A stretch of 64,000 nucleotides of DNA from Texcoconibacillus texcoconensis (GCF_014202575.1 NZ_JACHHB010000004.1:167710-231709); one strand, 5' to 3'. Counted from the stretch's first letter, positions 29,596 to 39,000 are shown. Numbers and translations: made by a program. The notes: generated from the sequence alone by a model not told the origin.

Positions 29596-30444
29596 TTACT
29601 TTTGGGATTTCCGTGCAGATTGAATCGTATTGTGCAGAAGCATCGTGATTGTCATTGGACCAACGCCTCCTGGTACAGGTGTGATATACGAGACAAGCGG
29701 TTCTACTTCATCAAACGCTACATCGCCTGTGAGTTTCCCTTCTTCAGTACGATGAATGCCCACATCGACAACGACCGCCCCACTTTTTACATCAGCAGCA
29801 CCAATAAAATGACGTTTACCCACAGCTACAATTAAAATATCTGCTTGTTTTGTCAACTCACGCATATTTTTTGTACGCGAATGACAATATGTAACTGTTG
29901 CATTTTCACGTAAAAACAATTGGCCTACAGGCTTACCAACAATATTACTTCTCCCTACAACAACGACGTTTTTACCTTCTATTTCAATATTTTTAGATTT
30001 GACCATTTCAACAATACCAAAAGGCGTACACGGTAGAAAACCTTCTTCGCCGACCATCATGCGGCCGATATTTACAGGATGAAAGCCGTCTACATCTTTA
30101 TTTGGATCAATGGCTTCGATGACAGCTTTTTCAGATATATGGTTTGGTAGAGGTAATTGCACGAGAATGCCATGAATATGTTCAGCTTGATTAAGCTTGT
30201 CTATTTTATCTAATAGCTCTCTTTCAGTTGTAGAAGCTGGCAATTCATCTAGTTCAGAATGAACACCGACTTCCGCACAGGCGCGCTGTTTTGAACGAAC
30301 GTACGTTTGTGAAGCTGGATCTTCTCCAACAAGAATAACCGCGAGACCAGGCTTGACCCCATTTTCCTCAAGCTCTTTCACTTCCATTTTCATGCTTTGT
30401 CTCTTTTCTTGAGCTAACTCTTTACCAGAAATGATCGTTGCCAT
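29596..30444 (-). CDS. folD: Methylenetetrahydrofolate dehydrogenase/cyclohydrolase
   Basis: A bifunctional enzyme interconverting 5,10-methylene-, methenyl- and 10-formyl-tetrahydrofolate. The active-site Lys lies in YVRSKQRACAEVG, and HGILVQLPLP, PCTPFGIVEMVKS, VVVGRSNIVGKPVGQLFL and TPVPGGVGPMTITMLLHNT are family signatures. The length is 282 aa. It is part of the nusB-folD-xseA-xseB-ispA run. Confidence 0.97.
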   Translation of the reverse strand: MATIISGKELAQEKRQSMKMEVKELEENGVKPGLAVILVGEDPASQTYVRSKQRACAEVGVHSELDELPASTTERELLDKIDKLNQAEHIHGILVQLPLPNHISEKAVIEAIDPNKDVDGFHPVNIGRMMVGEEGFLPCTPFGIVEMVKSKNIEIEGKNVVVVGRSNIVGKPVGQLFLRENATVTYCHSRTKNMRELTKQADILIVAVGKRHFIGAADVKSGAVVVDVGIHRTEEGKLTGDVAFDEVEPLVSYITPVPGGVGPMTITMLLHNTIQSARKSQK

Positions 30445-30496
30445 GATACATCCTCTCCCTCATTCATATCATTATCAAAGCAAACACCTAAAGAAC

Positions 30497-30901
30497 TTAC
30501 TGATCCTTCGTTGTGATTGATTTTGAAACACTTGAAAGTACACCATTTACGAAGCGGCCTGACTCTTCACCATTGAATCCCTTGGCTAAATCGATTGCTT
30601 CATTCAAGCTCGCATTCATCGGAATTTCTTGTTCATATAACATTTCATACGTAGCAAGTCGTAAAATCGCACGGTCTACATTCCCAATACGATCAAGAGA
30701 CCAATTCGTTAAATGTTCTTTAATGCACTCATCAACTTCATCAAGGTGATTGACCGTACCTTCAACAAGCTTCGTAAGGAAATCATCACCTTCTTCTTCC
30801 TCTTCTAAAGCTGCTTCAATTGCTAGGACAGGATCTTCTTCAGTCAGATCCACTTGATATAATGCTTGCACTGCTCGTATTCTAACTAACCTACGGTTCA
30901 T
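30497..30901 (-). CDS. nusB: Transcription antitermination factor NusB
   Basis: A small all-helical protein that binds boxA RNA with ribosomal protein S10. The start RRLVRIRAVQALYQVD and the segments NWSLDRIGNVDRAILRLATYEMLYEQEIPMNASLNEAIDLAKGF and FVNGVLSSVSK are typical. The length is 134 aa. It follows the hairpin region at 31040-31101 and precedes folD. Confidence 0.96.
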   Translation of the reverse strand: MNRRLVRIRAVQALYQVDLTEEDPVLAIEAALEEEEEGDDFLTKLVEGTVNHLDEVDECIKEHLTNWSLDRIGNVDRAILRLATYEMLYEQEIPMNASLNEAIDLAKGFNGEESGRFVNGVLSSVSKSITTKDQ

Positions 30902-31039
30902 AATTCGTCATATCTCCTTTAGTCTTTCTCTTCCTGATGTATATTTCCCTCTATGATGATAGCATATGTTAAAGAAGGAATACAGATTGGAGACAAAAGT
31001 ATAAATACCTACAAGCTGTTTCTATACCCTATATATAAA

Positions 31040-31101
31040 GGGTCAAACACTCCAAGCTTATTCGAACATCTTTCGAATATCAAGCTTAGAGAGTTAGACC
31101 C
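31040..31101 (-). terminator. Long hairpin between yqhY and nusB
   Basis: In the minus direction GGGTC...AAGCTT...TTCGAA pairs with TTCGAA...AAGCTT...GACCC around a short loop, giving a roughly 28-bp imperfect arm, followed by TTTATATAT. It may attenuate read-through from accBC-yqhY into the nusB-OLE run, or mark an RNA-processing site. The tail is weak for a strong intrinsic terminator. Confidence 0.6.
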
Positions 31102-31116
31102 TCTGATGACCTTTAT

Positions 31117-31533
31117 TTATGAGGGGCTATCTTGCTTATCCTCTTCCCCCTCTTGCTTGTCCGTTTCTAATTGAACACCCACAACATGAACATTCACTTC
31201 TAATAGCTTGATCGCCGTCATCGTTTCGATCGTTTGCAAAATATTTTCTTGAATCTTTTTACACACTTCTGGCACAGAAACACCATAAGACATCACTGTA
31301 TAAACATCAACTGTAATCCCTTCTTCGTTGAGGTCTACTTTGACTCCTTTACCGTGGGCTTTCTTACCAAAGCGCTCAGCTACACCTGAAGCAAAATTAC
31401 CACGCATTGTGGCAACACCTTCAATCTCAGATGCTGCAAGGCCTGCAATGACCTCAATAACCTCTGGAGAAATTTCAACTTTTCCTAACTGCGACTTTTC
31501 CTCATCAAGGTCGATGAGATGATTTTCTTTCAT
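31117..31533 (-). CDS. yqhY: Asp23/Gls24-family protein YqhY
   Basis: An alkaline-shock-protein-family protein of 138 aa containing GKVEISPEVIEVIAGLAASEIEGVATMRG and the segment GVKVDLNEEGITVDVYTVMSYGVSVPEVCKKIQENI. The B. subtilis homologue sits beside accBC and affects acetyl-CoA carboxylase activity; the same order is seen here. The ATG behind AGGAGGATGCG was chosen over a GTG one codon earlier. The acidic tail (DKQEGEEDKQDSPS) is unstructured. Confidence 0.9.
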   Translation of the reverse strand: MKENHLIDLDEEKSQLGKVEISPEVIEVIAGLAASEIEGVATMRGNFASGVAERFGKKAHGKGVKVDLNEEGITVDVYTVMSYGVSVPEVCKKIQENILQTIETMTAIKLLEVNVHVVGVQLETDKQEGEEDKQDSPS

Positions 31534-31559
31534 CACGCATCCTCCTTTATTATGACAAA

Positions 31560-32921
31560 TTACATATCTTCATCATATGTTAGTGGGTATGTCTCTAAAA
31601 ACTTGGTATTGAAATCGCCACCCGTAAATACTTCATGTTCAAACAAACGTAAATGGAATGGAATCGTCGATTTCACACCTTCAATAACAAATTCTCCAAG
31701 AGCTCGATGCATTCGTGCAATCGCTTCTTCTCTCGTCGGTGCATGGACGATAAGTTTTGCCACCATTGAGTCATAATGTGGTGGAATCTTGTAACCAGGG
31801 TAAACGGCCGAATCGACTCGTACACCGAAACCGCCTGGTGGTAAATACATCGACACTTCCCCAGGAGATGGCATAAAGTTTCTTACCGGGTCTTCGGCAT
31901 TAATTCGACACTCAATCGACCACCCATTATAAGTGATGTCACTTTGAGTATAGGAGAGCTCATAACCCGATGCAACCAAAATTTGCTCACGAATAAGATC
32001 AACACCCGTAACCATTTCTGTAACCGGATGCTCAACTTGAATGCGCGTGTTCATCTCCATGAAGTAAAATTCTCCACTTGTTCGGTCATAAATAAATTCA
32101 ATCGTGCCTGCTCCATGGTAATTTACTGCTTCAGCTGCTTTCACAGCTGCTCTACCCATTTCATCTCGTTTCGCCTCATCAATAGCAGGAGAAGGTGTCT
32201 CTTCTACAAGCTTTTGCAAACGTCTTTGGATCGTGCAATCACGCTCTCCTAAGTGGATCACATTCCCGTATGTATCGGCGAGTACTTGCACTTCTACATG
32301 ACGAAAATCTTCAATGAATTTTTCTAGATAAACACCGGCATTTCCGAAGTTCGATTGCGCTTCATTTTGTGTAATCGTAATCCCATTGCGCAACTCTTCT
32401 TCATCTCTAGCAACGCGGATTCCCTTTCCACCACCACCAGCTGTCGCTTTAATGATGACAGGGTAACCAATTTCCTCAGCGATCCTCGCTCCCTCATCAA
32501 CACTGTCGATGAGTCCATTTGACCCTGGTACAATCGGTACGCCCGCTTCATGCATTGTTTTTCTTGCTACGTCCTTGGTTCCCATACGATTAATTGCGTC
32601 AGGACTCGGACCAATAAATGTAATATTACATGCAGAACAAATTTCTGCGAAATCTCCATTCTCCGATAAAAATCCATAGCCCGGATGAATAGCGTCAACT
32701 TCTGTTAACGTTGCGACACTCATGATGTTTGTAAAATTTAAATAACTTTCACTCGATAGCGCTGGCCCAATACAGTACGCTTCATCCGCTAAACGGACGT
32801 GTAATGCATCACGATCAGCCTCTGAATAAACCGCTACCGTTTCAATATTTAGCTCCTGACATGCTCGAATGATTCGAACTGCAATTTCTCCACGATTGAC
32901 GACTAAAACCTTCTTAACCAT
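31560..32921 (-). CDS. accC: Acetyl-CoA carboxylase, biotin carboxylase subunit
   Basis: Carboxylates biotin on AccB with bicarbonate and ATP. The ATP-grasp fold is shown by [21 protein letters not shown], the glycine loop [40 protein letters not shown] and [22 protein letters not shown]. The length is 453 aa. It lies 12 bases after accB, forming the accBC pair. Confidence 0.97.
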   Translation of the reverse strand: MVKKVLVVNRGEIAVRIIRACQELNIETVAVYSEADRDALHVRLADEAYCIGPALSSESYLNFTNIMSVATLTEVDAIHPGYGFLSENGDFAEICSACNITFIGPSPDAINRMGTKDVARKTMHEAGVPIVPGSNGLIDSVDEGARIAEEIGYPVIIKATAGGGGKGIRVARDEEELRNGITITQNEAQSNFGNAGVYLEKFIEDFRHVEVQVLADTYGNVIHLGERDCTIQRRLQKLVEETPSPAIDEAKRDEMGRAAVKAAEAVNYHGAGTIEFIYDRTSGEFYFMEMNTRIQVEHPVTEMVTGVDLIREQILVASGYELSYTQSDITYNGWSIECRINAEDPVRNFMPSPGEVSMYLPPGGFGVRVDSAVYPGYKIPPHYDSMVAKLIVHAPTREEAIARMHRALGEFVIEGVKSTIPFHLRLFEHEVFTGGDFNTKFLETYPLTYDEDM

Positions 32922-32933
32922 TGAACCCCTCTC

Positions 32934-33455
32934 CTATCCTGTACGAACTAAAAATAACTCTTGTCCATACTCAACAAGTTGCCCATTTTCAACGAGGACT
33001 TCGACGATTTCACCCTTAACTTCTGCTTCGATCTCGTTCATGAGCTTCATTGCTTCTACGATACAAACAACGGAATTCTCTTGTACATGATCCCCAACTT
33101 GTACGTAAGGGGCAGAGTCAGGGGATGGCGCTTGATAAAACGTTCCAACCATAGGTGAAGTAATGGCTTTAATACCTTTTTCATTAGAACTATGAGTTGG
33201 TTCTTCTTGTATCGGATTCTGTGGCTTTAGTTCTGTAGTAGGCTGTTCTACCTGTCTTTCTTCTTGCGGTACTGGAGCAGCTGGCGTTGTAGGCGCAGCA
33301 GTGACTGTCTGAACACCTTCAACAACAGTTTGCTTCTCAGCACCTTTTACTTGTTTGCGCATCGTTACCTTTGCTCCACCTTCTTCATACTTAAATTCAT
33401 CAATACTAGAATCATCGATCAACTTAATGAGTTCGCGTAACTCTTGGATCTTCAA
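32934..33455 (-). CDS. accB: Acetyl-CoA carboxylase, biotin carboxyl carrier protein
   Basis: Carries biotin between AccC and the carboxyltransferase. An N-terminal dimerisation segment ([34 protein letters not shown]) is joined by a Pro/Ala/Thr/Glu-rich linker (about 50-95) to the biotinyl domain with the biotin lysine in [14 protein letters not shown]. The linker is long, so the protein has 173 aa. It is first in accBC-yqhY; a palindrome lies about 76 bases upstream. Confidence 0.97.
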   Translation of the reverse strand: MKIQELRELIKLIDDSSIDEFKYEEGGAKVTMRKQVKGAEKQTVVEGVQTVTAAPTTPAAPVPQEERQVEQPTTELKPQNPIQEEPTHSSNEKGIKAITSPMVGTFYQAPSPDSAPYVQVGDHVQENSVVCIVEAMKLMNEIEAEVKGEIVEVLVENGQLVEYGQELFLVRTG

Positions 33456-33530
33456 TGTTATGTCACTCCTTTTCGCATTTCATTTTTAATATAAAATTAT
33501 CAAGCATCAAAAAAGCAACTTTTATTTCGT

Positions 33531-33549
33531 ATTAGGACTACGTCCTAAT
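33531..33549. promoter_or_regulatory. Perfect 8-3-8 palindrome upstream of accB
   Basis: ATTAGGAC-TAC-GTCCTAAT. The outer TTAG...CTAA resembles the FapR operator (TTAGTACCTNNTACTAA) of lipid-synthesis genes, but the inner bases differ. It could instead be a short hairpin. The minus strand below it has a weak promoter candidate (TTGCTT-N18-TTATAT). The rest of 33550-33734 shows nothing recognisable. Confidence 0.4.
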
Positions 33550-33734
33550 TTGTATGCTACATGAATTTATGTAAATTGGGAAGCATTTTTCTATGACTAT
33601 GTTTAAAATTCTCTACTTTCATCATCGGCTAATCAATACGATGTTAAACTTTTGTTTTTGTGAATATAACAAAACGAGTAAGCACAAAATTTTGAGCAAG
33701 AGCGGTCTACAAGCAGAAAAACATGTTTAAATAA

Positions 33735-34075
33735 GGCTGTTTTCGTAAACTTTGTTTCTGATGAACTCGGAAGAGCGAAAAGGTGGCGGCGCCAGGTTGG
33801 CTAAATGCCGTCACGTTCACGTTTTCGTTCGCTTCGGACATTGATTCCGTTATCCGCTTAAAAAAGGCTGTTTTTGAGCTTTCTTCGGACATGAGTTCCG
33901 CTATTTGTAATAAATCGCCTTCATTGCCTGCAAAAGAGAGGAATAACGGAACATATGTCCGTGAGCCGTGATCCACGAGCCATATTCACCTGAGATCCAA
34001 ATCACCAACTCCCACCTGGAGCGTATCAGAGTGTAAACTAATTCTTAAAAAGCAACAACATCTTAGAAAACAGCC
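33735..34075. repeat. 341-bp repeat with 10-bp terminal inverted repeats (MITE-like)
   Basis: The ends are GGCTGTTTTC and its exact complement GAAAACAGCC. Inside are three copies of a CGGACAT-N-TTCCG motif: two direct (near 33837 and 33897) and one inverted (near 33945). These could fold into long hairpins. A relative of the left end appears at about 58310-58358. There is no transposase and no plausible gene. It lies between accB and a small hypothetical gene. Confidence 0.65.
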
Positions 34076-34079
34076 ATTA

Positions 34080-34108
34080 AAAAAGAGCGACACTTTGCCG
34101 CTCTTTTT
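34080..34108 (-). terminator. Terminator after the 109-aa hypothetical gene
   Basis: AAAGAGCG pairs with CGCTCTTT, followed by TTTTTT on the minus strand, 4 bases after the gene's stop. Confidence 0.82.
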
Positions 34109-34111
34109 GAT

Positions 34112-34441
34112 TTACTCTTCTTCGACTTTTTTCTTGTATTCGCGGAAAACAGGAATTTCTGATAAATTATCAGGAATTTTTCCTGTTTCTAATAAAATCA
34201 ATTTAACAATATCTTTATTTCTAGCCATATGATACTTCTCACCATATGTATTTTCTTTTGTATACCTCTTTAAGTTTTGGTAATCTTCTTCTTGAATCGA
34301 AATCGGTTCTTTATCCCCGGATTCCTCTTGACTCTGAACAAAGCCAACATCAAACTCCACAATTTGTACTTTATCGTTTTTAACATTACGAGTCTGCTCT
34401 AATACTGCCTTTGCTCCTTCAGTTAAATCGGTCCAATCCAT
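34112..34441 (-). CDS. Hypothetical protein (109 aa)
   Basis: I do not recognise this family. The product is soluble, charged and rich in Glu and Lys (MDWTDLTEGAKAVLEQTRN...). It has no signal peptide or membrane segment. The start lies behind AAAAGGAGAGG. It has its own terminator and stands alone between the spoIIIA operon and accB, separated from the former by another terminator, so it is probably monocistronic. Confidence 0.75.
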   Translation of the reverse strand: MDWTDLTEGAKAVLEQTRNVKNDKVQIVEFDVGFVQSQEESGDKEPISIQEEDYQNLKRYTKENTYGEKYHMARNKDIVKLILLETGKIPDNLSEIPVFREYKKKVEEE

Positions 34442-34558
34442 GATGACCTCTCCTTTTCTCAATAGTTCATTTTACGTGTCATTTCAACTGTTTATATTAA
34501 CAGAGTGAGTGATCTATTTGCGTATTATACCATTCTTAAAGAAAAATTCACATCAAAA

Positions 34559-34590
34559 AACCAAGCCCCTTTTATCAAAGGAGCCTGGTT
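34559..34590 (-). terminator. Terminator of the spoIIIA operon
   Basis: AACCAGGCTCC pairs with the GGGGCTTGGTT side around CTTTGATAAAAG, followed by TTTTTTG, 5 bases after the spoIIIAH stop. Confidence 0.85.
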
Positions 34591-34595
34591 CATTT

Positions 34596-35276
34596 TTATT
34601 CACCCGATTGAAACCCTACGAGAACTGTTTTGTCACCAAGGTGTTCATAGGCCATCTGTTGAATTTGAATCACTTCTTCTTTCGAAAGCTCATCAGTTTT
34701 TACAAGAATGCGAACTTGTTGATCTTCAGTAATAACAAGCGCATCATCATATCCATCAGATTGGATCAAGCTTTCCAGCATTTCTTCTCTTTGAGCAAGT
34801 TTCTGCAATTCTTCCATGCTGTCCAATGCTTCACTTTGCACCTCTACAGATGCGTCTGCACTAGCGACCACACTAACATATTCTTCATTCATTCTTGCAC
34901 GTGCGTCTTGGCGATTTAAACGAATCGTGTCAAATGTTTCACTGCTAGAAGCTCCAGGAATAAAACTTTCCACTTCTTCTCCATCTTCTAATTCAATTAA
35001 CTCTTCTTCACCTTCAATTTCCATCAAAGAAACCTCAATATCATCTACACCTGCTTCAGTTGCTCCTTCTTTATTTTCTCCTTGAATGCCTTCTAGTTCA
35101 CTTTCCATATCAACAAGTCCTGAGACATCTTCAGAGATTTCTTCATCCATTTCATCGTCAACAAGGGCTAAATGTTCTTCAGGTGACGCAGTTGGGGTTG
35201 TTAAATAATAAACTGAGAGAACAATAATTAAACTTAACATCGTTAATAACCAGACCGTTTGACGTTTCAACACCAT
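34596..35276 (-). CDS. spoIIIAH: Stage III sporulation protein AH
   Basis: A mother-cell protein whose extracellular domain pairs with forespore SpoIIQ to build the feeding-tube channel. An N-terminal transmembrane helix (about 8-25) leads into an acidic linker (about 30-105) and a YscJ/FliF-like ring domain (about 115-220). The acidic linker is unusually rich in Glu and Asp, fitting exposure of this domain in an alkaliphile (inference). It is last in the operon. Confidence 0.93.
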   Translation of the reverse strand: MVLKRQTVWLLTMLSLIIVLSVYYLTTPTASPEEHLALVDDEMDEEISEDVSGLVDMESELEGIQGENKEGATEAGVDDIEVSLMEIEGEEELIELEDGEEVESFIPGASSSETFDTIRLNRQDARARMNEEYVSVVASADASVEVQSEALDSMEELQKLAQREEMLESLIQSDGYDDALVITEDQQVRILVKTDELSKEEVIQIQQMAYEHLGDKTVLVGFQSGE

Positions 35277-35927
35277 TTATGATTCCTCCTCTATTTGTTG
35301 TTTCGGTAATACTGAGATTCGATGGGAAGGTACATCTAGTACACGTGAAACTGCCTCGACAACCCACATTTTCACTTGGGAGTTCTCAACACCATTTGCA
35401 ACAACAAGAACTCCACGAATCTCTGGTTTTTCTGTCTTTACGATCAACGGTTTCTCACTTTCTCCATCACGGACAATGACAACCTCTTCTTCTATTGTTG
35501 AATCTTCAACGTTTCGTTCCCCTCCTTCATAATCGTTTTCTTCAGTGTTTTGTATTTTTTCGCTGACATTTTTTTGATAAACGTCACGCTCAGTTTCATT
35601 GACGTTTACCATCACAGTTACATCAGATAAGCCAACAACTTGCTCTAATGCATTAGTCAACTGTTTTTGATAATATTTTTCATAATCACCCATCGTCTCT
35701 GGCGCTACGTTTTCATTTTCTGATTTCCCAAAAACTTCAACGGCCTCATCCCCCTCTATATCTACCGAGAGATTTTCCTGGTTCGATTCATCATCATTTG
35801 AGCTAAGCAGCGGACCAGAAAACATTAAGAATGTTCCAATAACAAGAAGAATCACAATGTACTTCACCTTTAAACCTTGCCCCGTTTCATTTCGTAGCCA
35901 ATCAAACCATGTTCGCTTTTCACTCAC
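35277..35927 (-). CDS. spoIIIAG: Stage III sporulation protein AG
   Basis: Forms a large ring in the intermembrane space in the SpoIIIA-SpoIIQ channel. One transmembrane helix (LKVKYIVILLVIGTFLMFSG) is followed by an acidic stretch and the ring-building domain (YYQKQLTNALEQVVGLSDVTVMVNVNETE...). The start is a GTG behind AAGGGGGAGAGCA, giving 216 aa and overlapping spoIIIAF by 8 bases. It directly precedes spoIIIAH. Confidence 0.93.
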   Translation of the reverse strand: MSEKRTWFDWLRNETGQGLKVKYIVILLVIGTFLMFSGPLLSSNDDESNQENLSVDIEGDEAVEVFGKSENENVAPETMGDYEKYYQKQLTNALEQVVGLSDVTVMVNVNETERDVYQKNVSEKIQNTEENDYEGGERNVEDSTIEEEVVIVRDGESEKPLIVKTEKPEIRGVLVVANGVENSQVKMWVVEAVSRVLDVPSHRISVLPKQQIEEES

Positions 35928-36615
35928 TGCTCTCCCCCTTTCCAACGACCGTTATGCGCTCTGAAGGTATTTGCCACACATCTTCTAATCGCTTTCGTAT
36001 GAGATCTTTTTTGTCACCATCTTCACCTCGCCCCTTCGTTTCCGAGCCCTCCTCAGTAAACGATTGACTCGTATCAACTTTTACTGTTTCTACCTTCTCA
36101 ATTTTTTGAATTTCGCCATCTTCATTTCCTGAATCTTCTCCTTCAGCCGAGGTGTCAGAAACGGTAACTTCGATCATTTCAATATTTCCTAATACATCAT
36201 TCTCATCCTCTTCAATTAACGTTGGCGCCAAAACGATCGAAACATCAGTAACATGCTTATCCATCTCATCTAGTACCTCTTGATCATTGGCTTGTTTTTG
36301 GAGTTGGACAGCCATTTGTTCTGAAATATATGCAAGCTGATTCGATTCTATTTCACTTTTCTGTTCTTCCATTGACCAATCAGCTGAATTTTCTTCACCT
36401 ACACCGGACCATTCATCTAATGAATCTAACCATTCATCAGCACTCATTTGAAAAACGTAAAACACCGGTTGCAGCATCACAACAAGAATAATGAGTCCAA
36501 TGACTAACCTGACGTAACGTTGAAGCTGAGAATTAGGGAGAAGTAATTCAAGAATGGTCGCAAATAATACTAAAAATATTAATTGAGCAATCCATTCTGT
36601 TACAAATGACACCAA
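35920..36615 (-). CDS. spoIIIAF: Stage III sporulation protein AF
   Basis: Two N-terminal hydrophobic helices (about 5-24 and 34-52) are followed by a soluble domain with a ring-building-like fold, ending VWQIPSERITVVGKG. The insert at about 140-195 is rich in Glu, Asp and Lys and longer than in mesophiles, giving 231 aa. It is part of the SpoIIIA membrane assembly. Confidence 0.9.
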   Translation of the reverse strand: MVSFVTEWIAQLIFLVLFATILELLLPNSQLQRYVRLVIGLIILVVMLQPVFYVFQMSADEWLDSLDEWSGVGEENSADWSMEEQKSEIESNQLAYISEQMAVQLQKQANDQEVLDEMDKHVTDVSIVLAPTLIEEDENDVLGNIEMIEVTVSDTSAEGEDSGNEDGEIQKIEKVETVKVDTSQSFTEEGSETKGRGEDGDKKDLIRKRLEDVWQIPSERITVVGKGESSE

Positions 36616-36650
36616 AAACCCCTCCCTTTTTCCCTCTCGTATCGTTAGAA

Positions 36651-37838
36651 CTAACGAATCATTAATGATAAATTCCCTGATATAACAACCACTGTAATCA
36701 CTAAGAAAAACATTAAACTTACTGTTGCGAGCGAAGCAAAAATAAATAACATTGACTTCCCTACTTCTGATAACACTTTTATAAGCGGACCATCTCCTAA
36801 TGGTTGAATGATCGCAGAAGAAAAACTATATATAAAAGCGATCGCAAGTACCTTAATTGCCGGGAAAGCACAAATCAGTAATAAAAGAACAAGCCCTACA
36901 ACACCGACTGTATTTTTCAACAATACAGATGCACCCATCACGGTGTCAGCGGCATCCGTAAACATTCGCCCAACAACAGGGACAAAGTTTCCTGTTACAA
37001 ATTTTGCTGTTCTGACCGCAATCCCATCAGCTACAGCCGTCGCAGCACCTTGAACAGAGATAACACCTAGAAACATTGTTAAAAAAACAGCCAGTCCTCC
37101 TACAGCGATATTGCGGAGAAAAGATGATAATTTCGTCAATTTATAATGGTCACTCATCGTGCTAACAATACTTAGTAAAGCCGATAAAAAAAGCAAAGGC
37201 AACACGAAGTATTGAACGAACAACCCGCTCGTCTGTACGAGAAAAATGATCAACGGATGAAAAAGTGCAACGGACGTCACACCACCCAAAGTGGCCATAA
37301 TAACGAGTAAAATTGGCATAAGCGCGATCATGAAATTAGTCATCGTATCGACCGTTTGCATCGTAAAGTCAATAGCGACATGGAAGCTATTTAAAACAAA
37401 TGATAGTAAAATCAAGTAAGTAATCGCATATGCAACTTTACTAATCGTATGTTTTTCAAAGGCGTTTTGTAGATGCCTTAATATAAGGCTGAATATTGCC
37501 AACAATATGAGTGTCCCAAGTAGCTGGCCATGAACAATAATTTCGTGAAACGCAAAGCGAACAAATCCAAGCCCCCACTCTTTCGGGGAAAATTCTTGAT
37601 CACCACGGACAAACTCCATGAAAGAACCTCTCTGAATTTCAGGAAAAAAACCCCCGTATTCATTTACGACCTCTTCCCAAAATTGTTCAACCTCTTCAAG
37701 ACCAAGGTCTTCCAACTGTTCTTCTACCATTCCTTCTTCATCAAATGTGTCCGTTGCATCATCAACAGCTTGTACGTTTCCAGGAAATAAACAAACGATC
37801 ATAGCGATACCAAGGACGAACAACAATGGTACGCGCAT
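36651..37838 (-). CDS. spoIIIAE: Stage III sporulation protein AE
   Basis: A polytopic membrane protein and the largest subunit of the SpoIIIA complex. An N-terminal signal-like helix (MRVPLLFVLGIAMIVCLFPGNVQA) precedes an acidic extracytoplasmic stretch and about seven membrane segments. The start was chosen behind GGAGGGAAACGG, giving 395 aa. It lies 16 bases after spoIIIAD. Confidence 0.93.
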   Translation of the reverse strand: MRVPLLFVLGIAMIVCLFPGNVQAVDDATDTFDEEGMVEEQLEDLGLEEVEQFWEEVVNEYGGFFPEIQRGSFMEFVRGDQEFSPKEWGLGFVRFAFHEIIVHGQLLGTLILLAIFSLILRHLQNAFEKHTISKVAYAITYLILLSFVLNSFHVAIDFTMQTVDTMTNFMIALMPILLVIMATLGGVTSVALFHPLIIFLVQTSGLFVQYFVLPLLFLSALLSIVSTMSDHYKLTKLSSFLRNIAVGGLAVFLTMFLGVISVQGAATAVADGIAVRTAKFVTGNFVPVVGRMFTDAADTVMGASVLLKNTVGVVGLVLLLLICAFPAIKVLAIAFIYSFSSAIIQPLGDGPLIKVLSEVGKSMLFIFASLATVSLMFFLVITVVVISGNLSLMIR

Positions 37839-37854
37839 CCGTTTCCCTCCGCTC

Positions 37855-38253
37855 TTAATTCGGCAATAATCCAATCACAGTTTCAATAATTGCTGTAATA
37901 ATCGGTATGGCCATAACCATAATGATGACCTTCCCACCAAGTTCAATCTTCGAAGCTATAGCTCCTTGCCCAGCATCTTTGGCAATTTGTGCACCAAATT
38001 CAGCGATATATGCAATGCCTATAATTTTTAAAATCGTCTCCATATACACCATATTGATTTGCGCACTTTCAGCTAATTCTTCTAACATGGCAACAATATT
38101 GGCGATTTGTTCAGCTAAAAATATAAAAATGATGACGCCGACAAAGACGGTGAGCAAAAATGCAAAACTCGGGTTATGTTCTTTGACAATGAGCGCTAAA
38201 AACGTCGCAACGAGACCAAGACCGACGATTTGTAATATTTCGATATGAACCAC
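37855..38253 (-). CDS. spoIIIAD: Stage III sporulation protein AD
   Basis: A 132-residue protein with about three to four membrane segments (VGLGLVATFLALIVKE, FAFLLTVFVGVIIFIFLAEQI and a C-terminal IMVMAIPIITAIIETVIGL). It is paralogous to SpoIIIAC and is thought to form part of the channel base in the mother-cell membrane. It lies 5 bases after spoIIIAC. Confidence 0.93.
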   Translation of the reverse strand: MVHIEILQIVGLGLVATFLALIVKEHNPSFAFLLTVFVGVIIFIFLAEQIANIVAMLEELAESAQINMVYMETILKIIGIAYIAEFGAQIAKDAGQGAIASKIELGGKVIIMVMAIPIITAIIETVIGLLPN

Positions 38254-38258
38254 CTCCC

Positions 38259-38465
38259 TCAGTTTTGAAAGAGGAAGACGCTACGTATTGTTTGAAACAG
38301 GTCATCGACGACATTAACAACCATATACAAAACGATGACGAAGGCTAAAAGTGTAACCCAATGCGCGATCTCTTCCTTCCCCATTTGCTTCAATACTGTG
38401 TGGATCATGGCAACGACGATTCCTACCCCTGCGATTTGAAAAATTAAATTAACATCGTAATTCAC
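38259..38465 (-). CDS. spoIIIAC: Stage III sporulation protein AC
   Basis: A 68-residue protein with two membrane helices (LIFQIAGVGIVVAMIHTVLKQ and WVTLLAFVIVLYMVVNVVDDLF), matching the small SpoIIIAC subunit. It lies between spoIIIAB and spoIIIAD. Confidence 0.93.
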   Translation of the reverse strand: MNYDVNLIFQIAGVGIVVAMIHTVLKQMGKEEIAHWVTLLAFVIVLYMVVNVVDDLFQTIRSVFLFQN

Positions 38466-38487
38466 GTACCCTTCCCCCTTTGCGAAG

Positions 38488-39000
38488 CTAAATCAGTATG
38501 ATTGTCATTAACAAACCGCCCAAAAACCCGAGACTCTTATACATATTTTCACTGCGTTTTTGCTTTTCAGATGCTTCTAACTCTTGTCTATCTATATTTG
38601 ATAACGTTAATTTCACTTGTTTTTGTTGTTGCTCTAAATCTTGCTGACCTAACGATGCACCAAATTGTAAAATGACATCTAAATCGGATTGTTGTAGACA
38701 AGAATGCGCCTTTAACGATGCCAATGACTTTGTCCAAGCTTGATAAGCTGAAGACTCTCCTTTTTGCAATGCATCTGAAAAGGTAGAAAAAAAGGTCGAT
38801 ACCGGAGAAGGGACCTGTTGCGATACACGATGACACGCTTCAGCAAGTGGGGTCATTGTATAGACCATCTCTGCTTCTAAAGAAGTGATCGCTTGTTTCA
38901 TATCACGTAACTGCTTTGTCCTTTCCTTCAAATTCCTTGCCAAGGCAAAGCCGATACCCGTCGATGCACAAATAATAAAAATAGCACCCAGCAGTTTCAT
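38488..39000 (-). CDS. spoIIIAB: Stage III sporulation protein AB
   Basis: An N-terminal membrane helix (LLGAIFIICASTGIGFALARNL) is followed by a helical, GspF-like cytosolic domain and a C-terminal membrane helix (LGFLGGLLMTIILI). The 170 aa length is typical. Its start overlaps the spoIIIAA stop in an ATGA-type junction, implying coupling to the ATPase. Confidence 0.93.
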   Translation of the reverse strand: MKLLGAIFIICASTGIGFALARNLKERTKQLRDMKQAITSLEAEMVYTMTPLAEACHRVSQQVPSPVSTFFSTFSDALQKGESSAYQAWTKSLASLKAHSCLQQSDLDVILQFGASLGQQDLEQQQKQVKLTLSNIDRQELEASEKQKRSENMYKSLGFLGGLLMTIILI

